Made by a program: the position numbers and the translations under genes. DNA of 64,000 bases from Narthecium ossifragum (taxonomy: Eukaryota; Streptophyta; Magnoliopsida; Dioscoreales; Nartheciaceae), in contig OY986974.1 of assembly GCA_963920575.1 (NCBI GenBank), forward strand, positions 2,976,001 to 3,040,000. Direction: 5' to 3'. Below are positions 14,945 to 25,000 of the stretch, one piece after another (the stretch's first letter is position 1; each line of letters starts with the position of its first letter). The notes beneath the pieces are model-generated. The model had not been told where the DNA came from and ran no database searches. It worked only from the letters and a program-made list of their open reading frames with translations.

Positions 14945-15200
14945 TCAATCGGTAGATATCTACCGATTAGATGATTCATACATTCAATCGATAGATCTAT
15001 ACCGAGTTGACTCAATCGGTAGAGGTTTACCGATTGAAGGGCATGTAGTCATTTACCCCGGATTAGATGATTCATACATTCAATCGATAGATGTATACCG
15101 ATTGAATCAACTAATCCATCCATCGGTAGAACATGGATTAGTTGACTCAATCGGTGGAGGTTTACCGATTGAAGGGCATGTAGGCATGTACTCCGGTCAC
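14945..15200. repeat. Cluster of short palindromes with internal duplication
   Basis: The words AATCGGTAG, CTACCGATT and AATCGATAGAT recur in both orientations. Larger blocks are duplicated: GATTAGATGATTCATACATT at 14965 and 15061 (offset 96), and GTTGACTCAATCGGT at 15006 and 15141 (offset 135). The same TCGGTAG core fills the foldback element at 14348-14557, so the two arrays may be parts of one decayed transposon. The 93-codon open frame over it (14931-15212) is explained by the duplication. Confidence 0.75.
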
Positions 15201-15212
15201 GACCCTTTCTAG

Positions 15213-17660
15213 ATACTAGCTAGGTACCATTTTGTTTTCGGATATCACTCTGGCTATATTGATGACAACTATACATGATTTTATGAACTTGTGCTCTGAT
15301 ATAATGTTATATTTAACTACTCAATTTAAAAACTTGAGCTGTTCGAACACCTCCATCGAAGAACTCTCAAAATAAGCCCTCCAACAACATCCTCAGATTT
15401 TCGCTGTAAACTAATAAGGAGGAGCTACTACTAATTCTCCCTCGCATGTCAAAGAGCACTTTTCACTGTCCTTCTTCACTTTTTCAATAAATGAAAATTA
15501 AATTCATAACTGATCGAAGAGTAGCATAAAATAAATGAAAATTGAAGAATGAATGTTTTTTTTACAAAAAAAAAATTATTAAGAAAAACTATTGTGGGAT
15601 ATTATTGAATAGAGAAACCATAAAATAGGATAATAATATATTTTTTACATGTTTTAGGAAAAAAAATTAATGACAAGGAGAGCTGCTGGAGATGCTCGTA
15701 CGTAGGAAAGGGCGAGTTACGTTCCTATTTCATATAATTCAGTCATCTTGTGTTTACTACGGTATGGTTTGGAGTTTCGACCATAAACTTATTAACCTAC
15801 AGGAACACATGATACTGCACGCATATATGCCACTTGATCAGCCACACAAGTTTAATTTCCACGATTCTTACTTCTTAGGTACATTTGTCACAGTTAATTA
15901 GAGTAGGGTTTCTGATACATGAAATAGCATGATATATATATGGAAGGCTTGCATGGGTGAGGAGTCACTATCCTGCAAGCCTGCAAGCTAGAAAAGGAAC
16001 GTACGCGGCCATAAACAACAGCATACAAGAGAGAGAGAAAGGATGAGTTAGAGATGCTTGCTAAAGTGGCAACTTTGATCAGTTGTATGGTCAAGATCAG
16101 GCGGTGTATGAGAGAGAGAGAGAGAGAGAGGGAGGGAGGGAGAGGAATTAAAGATGCTTGCTAGAGTGGCAACTTTGATCAGTTGCATGGTCAAGATCAG
16201 GCAGTGATATCTCTCTCACTTTTCACATACGTACGTACGTACATACGTACAAGATCGACATGCAATTCCATGCACGCCTATAAATGTGCTCTCTATCTCT
16301 CTTCTGTCATTGTGTGACTAATGCATGTCATGACTTGGAGAGAGAGCTTCCAAATTATAGTGTGAGCCAGGCCACTTCTTCTTCTCTCTTCTATCACTGC
16401 ATGGACTATAGGGATCGAGATGATAGCGTTCATTAATTGAAATGCATCCAAGGGGTTGCTGTTGCTGTTGCTACTTTCTGGCCATTGATAATTGATGGAG
16501 GTGGGCATCTCACATGAGGGACTCACATGAGGGACATCTGGGGATCTTGCTAATTAATGTGACATGAGATCTGATGGTCCTCACTTTTGCTTTCGGAAAT
16601 ATTATATTTGTTGTCTTTGTTGATCCTATATATATATATAAGCTAGCTAGTGACAACACATTAGGACCCCAGTACCATGTGGATCATAAATCTATGGCAT
16701 GTTTTCATCTTCCAAGTTGTCTAGCATTTAAAATCTCATGCTCACATTCTTGCATTTTAAGCCGAGTTGGATACTAGTTTATACATCTATAATTTAGTCA
16801 CTTGATGCAAATCCTAATGGGCTTAAATTAGAAAATTCCAAAAGTACGCCAAAAAAAAAAAAAAAATTAGCCCAACCCACGGTGCAATGGACTGGGCCTA
16901 GAAGCCCACCGTGCCATAGCTTGTTTACCATCAGGTTAGTGTCGCCTAAAGCCCCGATTGGTTAGAGATTAAAGCGAATAAGGCTAAGTGCAGTTAGAGG
17001 TTAAATAGAGATAAAAAAGGTGAGGTTAATGAACGAGGGTAAGAAAAAATAAAAAAGAAATATATTAGATGAAATAATAATAATCCCATATTTATTAGTA
17101 GAGAGGAACAGGATAGATAAACAGGGTTTAATCAGTCTATTAATCAAAGGCGACCAAAATCCTAAACTTTTGAGAACTATTTAATAAACATCATCTATGT
17201 TCATGGATGTGGGTATCAATCCAAATGTCCTGAGACAACTTTATAGCATCCATTATGATAAAGTTAGGCCTCCATATGATGTGGTCATGTCATGTGAGGT
17301 TCTGCAACCTTTTTGTACCCACGTTGACCGAGTGATAATTGAGTGATTCTATACACCCGTCTTTACTAGGTGCATCCTCAAAAAAAAAAAAAAAATTAAT
17401 ACCGTCTTTCATTTTTCTCGGTAAAAATTCTCACTATCGTTCGTCTAGCTCACCGTCATTCAAATCATCATGACCGACCTAAACTATTTCTGGCCACCAC
17501 ATTATCTTCTATCTCCTCCACCATGTATACATTATCTCCTAACTCCTTCATCAGGTATAAACGATCGACATGTCAAACGACCACGAAGACAACGCGAAGG
17601 TCGCCGGCTAAACCCGGTTTAACGTGGCCGAACATACATACATGATGCGGTGCATTTTGC
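15213..17660. other. Intergenic, no gene recognised
   Basis: AT-rich sequence with a degenerate PBS/LTR scar at 15293 (GCTCTGATATAATG), a 100-bp-period tandem duplication (16051-16206), GA and ACGT simple repeats, a TATA-like CTATAAAT at 16278 and poly-A runs near 16853 and 17380. No open reading frame here resembles a known protein. Confidence 0.6.
16051..16206. repeat. Tandem duplication, 56-bp unit at exactly 100-bp spacing
   Basis: 16051-16106 and 16151-16206 are near-identical. Both contain GTGGCAACTTTGATCAGTTG and ATGGTCAAGATCAGGC and differ at only a few bases. A GA-rich microsatellite (16110-16143) lies between them. The pair sits 70-230 bp upstream of a TATA-like CTATAAAT (16278-16285), so it could be a duplicated regulatory segment, but no downstream gene is visible. 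Confidence 0.85.
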
Positions 17661-17674
17661 ACCGAACCGAATGA

Positions 17675-17800
17675 TCTGGTGCGGTGGGAACTGACAGGAA
17701 CCAATCGTATGTGCGGTGGGAACCGATCACACATACTTAGTGTGTGCACGGTGGGAACGAACCACACGTATGTGCGGTGGGAACCGACGGTCGGAACCGG
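17675..17800. repeat. Minisatellite with GCGGTGGGAACCGA core
   Basis: The core recurs at 17681, 17713, 17748 (ACGGTGGGAACGA) and 17773, at spacings of 32, 35 and 25 bp, and an inverted relative (CGGTTCCCGCCGAAC) occurs at about 17824. Non-coding. Confidence 0.75.
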
Positions 17801-18163
17801 CGGACCATATTATATATGGTCAGTCGGTTCCCGCCGAACATACATGTCATACGTAGATATCATTTTTTTATTTATATTTAAACATATAATGTTTTTATAC
17901 GTTATTTGAAGGTTTTCTTATGCCGAATATATCATTATTAATCAAAATTATTTATTTTTAATTAAATAACTGGGATGACTTAAGAAGTACTAAGAGATCA
18001 TGAATCTTCTTAAAGAAGAACTTCATAATCAAGATCACATAACACATAAGAAGACCAATTTTCTTTAAGACAAAGCAAAGCCCATAATGATGCTAAGATT
18101 AAGAAACTCCATCAGGCACCAAACACAGGAGCCAAAATCAAAGCCCATAATTTTGGTCGGTCA

Positions 18164-18884
18164 TGTGACACCCCGACTCAGAAAACTCATCCGGTCCGGG
18201 GCGTGAGGGACCTAAATCTGTTCAATTCACCTCCGGCATATTTATATAACAATTATCACAACTAATTTGAACAAATTGTATCAGAGCTAATACCCAGCCG
18301 GAAAATTATGCCAACGAGGGCGCTGGGCCGCCTAAGGAGGATGGATTGTGAGAATCCCCCAAAGGGGTGGATTGTGTGGATCCAGCATCTTAACGGTGGT
18401 ATTCGCCTTGGAGGCGTCTGGTTAAGTCGGATAGCCAAGTAAGCAATTCCACAATGCCTGGGTGTAGATCGTGGACATATCTATATGTATGTCAATCGCC
18501 TTCTATAATAGAACGCGTTTTAAAGCCGTGATGGCAGTGATTCCGTTAGAAAACTCCAGATTAAGCGTGCTTACGACGAAAAAACTCTCGACGGCTAGCA
18601 CTTGAGCACCATATTGGTTCCCTCCACAGCACCCTCCAAGGTACGAGCACACTATGGTTCCCTCTACAACACCCTCCAAGGGTAGGTGGCCTCGACAAGC
18701 GCCATAGTTTTAAAATGCGTTGTGTTATAAAAGGTGATTAACATTCATATAGATATGTCCCCGATCCACACCCAGGTGTTGTGTGATTACTTATTCGACC
18801 ATCCGACTCAACCATAGCCCTCAAGGAGAATACCACCATCAAGATGTCGGATCCATACAATCCACCCCCTTGGGGGATTCTCAA
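18164..18884. mobile_element. LTR-retrotransposon remnant forming a long inverted repeat
   Basis: It opens TGTGACACCCCGACTC, a typical plant LTR start. Arms of about 180 bp (18349-18534 and 18700-18884) are roughly 80% identical in inverted orientation. Paired words include GAGAATCCCCCAA / TTGGGGGATTCTC and GGACATATCTATATG / CATATAGATATGTCC. The spacer (18535-18699) contains AACTCCAGATTAAGCGTGC, which resembles the 5S rRNA box AACTCCGCAGTTAAGCGTGC, and two copies of a GGTTCCCTC..CACCCTCCAA unit. A 5S-like segment inside an LTR is known from Cassandra-type elements, but the similarity is partial. Two LTR fragments in opposite orientation are the likeliest explanation. No coding part. Confidence 0.55.
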
Positions 18885-18895
18885 AGGCCATGTAT

Positions 18896-19006
18896 GGCGG
18901 ATCAATTCTACTCGAATCGCCTAGGAGTGGCCGAATTCCATAATTTGGGTCAGCTATCTATGCCCGACCAATTCCACTCGAATCAGTCAGGAGTGACCGA
19001 ATTCCT
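18896..19006. repeat. Direct duplication of a ~43-bp unit
   Basis: GATCAATTCTACTCGAATC...GACCGAATTCC-type units lie at about 18898 and 18964 (offset 66). They share ATTC(T/C)ACTCGAATC and AGGAGTG(G/A)CCGAATTCC. Probably part of the adjacent retroelement debris. Confidence 0.7.
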
Positions 19007-19489
19007 TTTATTTTTCTTTTGTTTGATTGACCGCCATAATCGACCAGTCTTTGAATGGGGTATGCAGACGCATGTCCTTAGGTCACCAATTGTTGATCAG
19101 ATCGGGAGGTAGAGGATGCCGAGGATGCGGTTGCCGACCAGGTCATCGGGAGGTAGAGGATGGTGATGGTAAATTAGGAATATTATGAAAAAAGGCATGG
19201 TGTATGTAGTAAAAACACAGTATTTTCAAAATCAAGTGAGGTCTACTTAGAAACGGGTGCTTCTAACAAAAACGACAGTGTATTTATAATCACTCGTGAT
19301 AATTTATCCCGGTTTATGGATGCTAGCATGCAATATGGATTAATTGGCCAACCCATGAAAGTTTCATCTCACGGTTTGGTTTTGATCATGCCTGCCATTT
19401 TTCCGGAGCGGGTGCAAATCTTTAGTACATTAGTAAATAGTGAGTATAATCAATAAATATATTGTCTATTTAGTAAAAAGGAAATATAA
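19007..19489. other. Intergenic, no feature seen
   Basis: AT-rich sequence between retroelement debris and the Mutator-like element. Two copies of GATC(A/G)GGAGGTAGAGGATG-like text at about 19099 and 19142 are the only repeat noticed. Confidence 0.5.
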
Positions 19490-19809
19490 TAAAATCAAGG
19501 GTTAATAACATTTTACTCCCTTGTAGTTTGAAAATATGTTAATTTACCCCATATATTTTAAAACGTGATAAAACACACCCTTAAATTATTAATATGATCG
19601 TATTACACCCAATCGTCAAACGACGTTAGCCGAGCTGACGACAAACCGGCTAAATCGGTCACGTGTGATGCACATGACTCATTTGGACGGTTTTACCCGG
19701 TTCATCAACTTCCAATCTCCACCTCTCTCCTCTAAGCCTCCCCTCTCACCCGATCTCTTCCTTTTCCCATGTCCGATCAGGACCCGACATCCCCGCTGAC
19801 ACCCCCCTC

Positions 19810-20570
19810 CTACTCCACCTCGACCCCCTTCTTCACCAACGTCGCCACAACTGTCTCCTTCGCTGTCAACTGGAACGACTGCAAGAACTCCAGCCACAGG
19901 AAGCTCATGCATAGCATTTATGGAATGGTTGGGCAGCCGCCAGAAAGTGAGGTAGCGCCGCCGGAGGATGGAGAAGAAGGTGCGCGAGAGCATTAGGAAT
20001 CTCAAGAGGTAGAACGCGTATGGCCAGAAGAACACCCTCCCGGAGGCCCGGGTGCCGAGGGGGAAGCAGAGGAGCCATTGCAGAGGGGTCTTGGACCTGC
20101 GCCAGAACCAATGGGTGTCGTGGATCTCGGCGGCGGTGGACCGGAGGATGGAGAAGAAGGTGCACGAGAGCATTAGGAACCGTGAGAGGTAGAACGCGTA
20201 CGACCAAAAGAACACCCTCCCGGAGGCCCAAGTGTCGAGGGGGAAGCAGAGGAGCCACTGCAGAGGGGTCTTGGATCTGCGTCAGAACCAGTGGGTGTCG
20301 CTGATCTTGGAGGCGGCGGATAGGAGGAGCCCGAGGAAAATAGTAGCCGACTTGGCGGAGACCACCAGGGCGTGGAGGGCGGGTATGGGGCCAAGGGGAT
20401 CAGGGTGACGACGGCTCAATAGAGATAGGAAGAGGTGGAGGAGCAGGGAGGTAGAGATGTAGATGGTGAAGGAGGACTAGAGGAAGAACCACGTCGAGCC
20501 CCATGAACTGGCGTGGCTCCACCTGAATCCGACGATGGCCGCCTGCTCGACATCCAATATGTAAGTCCCA
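19810..20570 (-). pseudogene. Captured ELO-type (GNS1/SUR4) fatty-acid elongase fragment
   Basis: Read on the minus strand in shifting frames, the sequence follows a plant ELO-like protein from near its N-terminus (TYWM, then GFRWSHASSWGSTWFFL in another frame) through ALHALVVSAKSATIFLG, DTHWFWRRSKTPLQWLLCF, PLGTRASGRVFFWSYAFYL and RTFFSILRR, to MSFLWLEFLQSFQ, where the similarity ends. Several frameshifts and an in-frame stop break it. A 180-bp block is tandemly duplicated inside it (19961-20140 and 20141-20320). ELO proteins are ER membrane condensing enzymes of very-long-chain fatty-acid elongation. This copy cannot make one. The family call is by recall of conserved blocks. Confidence 0.75.
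19961..20320. repeat. Exact 180-bp tandem duplication inside the captured gene
   Basis: Copies 19961-20140 and 20141-20320 align without gaps; both start CCGGAGGATGGAGAAGAAGG and differ at scattered single bases. The unit equals 60 codons of the ELO frame, from the DTHWFW block to RTFFSILR. Confidence 0.95.
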
Positions 20571-20836
20571 TCGTCGTCGTCTCCGCTGGAGAAGGGTGGG
20601 GCGGGAGGTTGGCGATGGGTTGAACCAGGCAAAACCGATCAAATGGGGTCACGTGCGTCGCACGTGATCGATTTAGTCGGTTTTCCGTCAGCCTGGCTAA
20701 CGTCGTTTGACGATTGGGTGTAATACGACCATATTGATAAATTTAGGGTGTGTTTTGTCATGTTTTAAAATATAGAGGGTAAATTGACATATTTCCAAAC
20801 TACATGGGAGTAAAATGTAATTAACCCTAAAATCAA

Positions 20837-21660
20837 CTATTTGTACTGAACATTTGATTTATAAAGGTGAAATATAAATTGAACTGCTAGTTAGGCCGTA
20901 TCACATGCTTAATCCAGGAAAAATATGAAAAACTTATTAGGATATGGCCTACTTATAATATGGTATGATTTGAAAATTAGAATGCAATTTTTTTATATTA
21001 AAATAAGCTCTGATACCGTGTTGACTCTAATCACTAAACCCAAAAAGTCTAAGCTAATCGGTGAATGCGAGTCTATATTAATATAATCTAACATCAATAA
21101 AAAATAATATCATTTAAATAAAAATTTGTCTCTTTTACTCTCATTATAAGAGAGAAGCATAATACATAGGGAGGGACAACATATTAAAACCATGTCCTTT
21201 TTAAGATTACGACCACCACGCGTGGTGGTGTTGTTGTAAACTAAAATCGATTGTTTTCTTTGACACCACGACAGTTCGATCATCTACTCATAAAATATAG
21301 CCAACATTAAAATGAGATGTGATAACATGTTAATTTTAATCACTTCTCCCAAAATTTTGAGCTGGCAAATGTCGATGAGTTTATATTAATATAATCTAAC
21401 ACCAAGAAAAGAAAAGAATCAATTAACAAAAAATTGTTGTTTTTTAGTCTCTTTTAACCAATCATAATCGCACATAAACCTCATATATATCATTTATTTA
21501 TACTTTAGTTAATGTTCACCGCAATATAAAGAGATTTGAAATATTTTCAAGAATTTAATAAAGAGATTTAAATATTTTAAAGGATTTAAAATGACATTTT
21601 TGAAATTTTAAAAGAGGAATACGATATTACCCTGAAGTTTGGACAATATAAGACCACGAC
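20837..21660. other. AT-rich intergenic region with two Copia PBS/LTR scars
   Basis: At 21007 GCTCTGATACCGTGTTGAC and at 21314 GAGATGTGATAACATGTTAA, each followed by TAATCAC and later TATATTAATATAATCTAACA, look like two decayed copies of one primer-binding-site/LTR junction about 307 bp apart. No coding sequence. Confidence 0.5.
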
Positions 21661-21668
21661 CGCCACGC

Positions 21669-21676
21669 TATATACC
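21669..21676 (+). promoter_or_regulatory. Likely TATA box of the formin gene
   Basis: GCTATATACCCTCCC lies about 360 bp upstream of the formin start codon, followed by a pyrimidine-rich leader (21710-21860) typical of plant 5' UTRs. Position and orientation fit; the transcription start is not known. Confidence 0.45.
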
Positions 21677-22031
21677 CTCCCACCAAACCGGACAAGCTAC
21701 CGCCACGTGTCGGTCAGCTCCCCTTCTCCTCCGGTGCCAAAGTCTACTCCTTCCCGACACTCCAATAAAAAAACAAAACCCAAGCAAACCACCACCCCCT
21801 CCGATATCGGAACCCTCCAGCTCCTACGTCTCTTCACTTCTACTCCTCTTCGTTCGAGATCGAGTCGTCTCTTCGTCTTCGTCTGACTGGGTGGCGCCAA
21901 TCTGGTTGGACTTGGAGATTGGAGCTGGTGGATCTTAGAGGGGGGTTGGATTGTTGGTTTGAGTCGGTGGAGGAGGTTTCGGGGTTGGATCGGGACGGGG
22001 GAGTGGCCGCCGGTGGCGGCGACGGCGGAGG

Positions 22032-25000
22032 ATGGCGCTGTTTAGGAGGCTGTTCTATCGGAAGCCGCCGGATCGCCTGCTCGAGATCTCTGAGCGGGTC
22101 TATGGTACTTAATTGATCGTATTATGTTTTCTCTGCTGGTTTTTGCTTAGTTTTTGCTGTATTTGTGGTGTTCTTGATGGATTTAGGAGGTTTTTTCTTT
22201 TATTGTGGAATTGAGTCAGGGTTTGTTTGGGTTTGGATGTAGTTGGGGAATTTTGTCTGTTTTGGCTGCTAAAATGGTTGTTCTATTTGTATTGAAGGTT
22301 TTCCGGAAATCTTTTTTTCTTGGAGGGTTGGTGATTTGCTGGCAAAATGAGGGGTTTTAGAGCATATCGGGTGAAGAGACTTTGAAATTGAGGTTCAAGA
22401 ACTGAGTATTTCTTTTTGGCAAAGTTTTGGTTGTTCTCCTATTTTAGGGGAAATTTCTTGATTTAGCCTTCCCATTTGCTTTCTACTGGACTTCTTGGCA
22501 AGGAATTGTGCTCGAGCTTGAAATGGTCCAATTCTTGTATTCATTCTGATCTCGAAGTTTGCAAATCTTGATAAATCCTAAATGCAGTGAAATTAGTGAA
22601 CGTTTGTGGTCTTTTTCGTTCATTTCTGTTGTCTGGCGTCTGATTGTTTGATATTCCAATGACGGATTATTTGGTTAAAAATATCTGAGAATTTTTAACC
22701 AATGGGGAAACAAGCTGTTCATATCATTACGAATTTCCTTTTTGCAGTTTTCAAAAGTTGCTTCTCAACAGAAACTCTGGAAGAAGATGAGTATCGGGAC
22801 AACATAGTCGGCATTGTGGCGCAGTTGCAAGACTATTTTCCTGATGCTTCGTTCATGGTATTCAATTTTAGAGAGGGGGATCGTAGAAGCCAGATATCAG
22901 AAATCCTTTCGGAATATGATATGACGGTAATGGACTATCCTCGGCAATATGAAGGTTGTCCTTTAATCCCTCTGGAGATGATCCACCACTTCTTGAGGTC
23001 AAGCGAAAGCTGGCTTTCATTGGAAGGGCAGCATAATGTACTGCTAATGCATTGTGAGAGAGGAGGATGGCCTGTGCTTGCTTTTATGCTTGCGGGACTT
23101 CTTCTTTACCAGAAACAGTACACCGGGGAGCAAAGGACTCTGGAAATGGTGTACAAGCAAGCTCCAAAGGAACTTCTCCACCTATTATCCCCCTTGAATC
23201 CCCAACCTTCTCATATGAGATATCTTCAGTACATTTGCAGGCGAGGCTCAGAGTGGCCTCCAGTAGATAAGCCCTTCACTTTGGAATGCATGATTCTTAC
23301 ATTAGTTCCTAATTTTGATGGAGAAGGGGGCTGCAGGCCTATAATTCGTGTTTATGGTCAAGACCCCTTGAATCCGACCAGTCGAAGTTCGAAAATTCTA
23401 TTTTCCTCTTCAAAGAGCAAGAAGCGTTCATGGCAACACAGGCAGGTAATAGCACTTCTCTTAGCTCAAGGTTGTAACTCTTTTCTGGCTTTAAGATGAT
23501 CTCTTTTCTGGCATTAAGATGATCGACTTGAGCTAATTTTAGGCAGAGAATGCTCCAGTAAAAATTAACCTCCACTGCCGTGTACAAGGGGATGTGGTTA
23601 TCGAGTGCATTCACATTGATGAGGATCTAGGACGCGAGGAAATGATGTTCAGGGTCATGTTCAATACGGCATTCGTGCAAGCTAATGCTATGCTTCTCAA
23701 CCGTGAGGAAGTCGACATTGTTTGGAATGTGGTGGACCAGTTCCCAAAAGGCTTCAAAGCAGAGGTAGGTGCCTCTTTCTTTTAAATGGTAGTGTATGCT
23801 TCTGATATGTGGGAGTTGAAAGCACGTTCATGCCTGAATCAGGTACTATTTTCAGACTTCGATGCAGCTGAATCTGACACCACCATAGAAACAGTAGGTG
23901 CCGATGGGGATGAGACCGAAGGTGCTTCAGCAGAGGAATTTTTTGAGGCAGAAGAAATTTTTAGCAATGCTGACTGGAATGACGGAAAGAGAGAGTCTGG
24001 CCTTAATGACTTTATTCTCAAAAGCGCATCAGAAGATCGGAGCATCAAATCAGAACTTGCAGATAGGCCTAATGGAGAAGAGAGAAGATCAGAAACCTGC
24101 AATGATAAACAGGAAACAGAGATGATTACAACCCCAAGGTTGCTTTCTAATGGTGACATGACCAACTTTAAAACCTCACAGATGGCAAATCAGGTAGGGT
24201 ATGGACTGAATCCCTGCAATTTAGATCACACAGAAAATGTTACCCCTGGAAAGTCTTTGGATTTCTGTGAGGAAGCCTTAGACATGGCAAAGCAGACAGG
24301 AAATGGAATGGCAACCTGCATTTCAGAAATCGAGGAAAATGACATAAAAAAGGCAATGAGTTTTGATGACATGATTGCAGCTGAAAGAAAGAGCATGTCG
24401 GAGACAAAAACTTCCAAACCGGACACAGAAGAAGTTGTTGCTCTAGTTGTTTTTGAGGAAGCTGTATCTGAAGCAGGCAGTTCTATGCAGGAGATGAAGG
24501 CCATTGCTAGTTCGGAAGCAATTGGGTATGTAGACCGCTCAACTTCCACAGTTGCAGGACAATACAGGATACAAGAAGCTGATAACAGAGAGACAAAGAA
24601 TCTTGTCACAAGGAAGGATTCTATTTTGGATGACAATAGCCGAAAGCTAGACAGCCCTGATATAATTGAGGAAATGAATAAAAACTCTGGATACGATGAT
24701 CGGGACACAGGTGATGCCAATCACAGCCAAATGGAGGAATGTTTTCAGAGTAGTTTGACATCTACATTTTCAATAGATGAAGCAGATGGTAGATCTCATA
24801 CTATAAGTGTTAAAAAAGACATAGTGATTGTAACTGAAAGCTTAGATGATTGGATTATAACTGAAGTGAGCAATACTGTACACATCAGTGATTTAGAACA
24901 AGAAGAGGAGGTGAATAATGCGGTACACGTCAGTGATATAAAGCTAGAAAAGCAGGTAGGGACTTTAGCATATGAAGGCAAGGGTGCATCTGAGACTACT

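Larger units (their letters stand above)
19499..20827. mobile_element. Non-autonomous Mutator-like element (Pack-MULE type) with long TIRs
   Basis: A 1329-bp element begins GGGTTAATAACATTTTACTC and ends with the inverse, TAAAATGTAATTAACCC. Terminal inverted repeats of about 205 bp (19499-19703 and 20622-20827) are highly similar. A perfect 9-bp target duplication TAAAATCAA flanks it (19490-19498 and 20828-20836). Long TIRs with a 9-bp duplication are the Mutator superfamily signature. No transposase is present. The interior is GC-rich and carries a broken copy of an ELO-type fatty-acid elongase gene, which makes this a gene-capturing Pack-MULE. Confidence 0.9.

Noticed and set aside
14341..15205. 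Regularly recurring short palindromes suggesting a CRISPR-like array
   Set aside because: Spacing and units are irregular, spacers are themselves repeated, and the DNA is clearly plant nuclear.
14931..15212. 93-codon plus-strand frame with internal amino-acid repeats
   Set aside because: The repeats follow directly from duplicated palindromic DNA. No similarity to a known protein, and it lies inside transposon-like repeats.
16286..16309. Minus-strand 24-mer beginning TGACAGAAGAGAG and ending GAGAGCAC, resembling miR156
   Set aside because: It carries about four extra bases relative to miR156, and no star-like partner is found within 150 bp; only a short weak stem with a CT-rich patch is possible. 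Probably a GA/CT-rich coincidence.
18552..18572. 5S rRNA gene
   Set aside because: Only about 20 bp resemble 5S, with an internal deletion; the rest of the 120-bp gene is absent.
19679..20215. 178-codon minus-strand frame as a functional ELO gene
   Set aside because: It joins a duplicated block with frameshifted flanks inside a Mutator-like element and lacks a proper N- and C-terminus.
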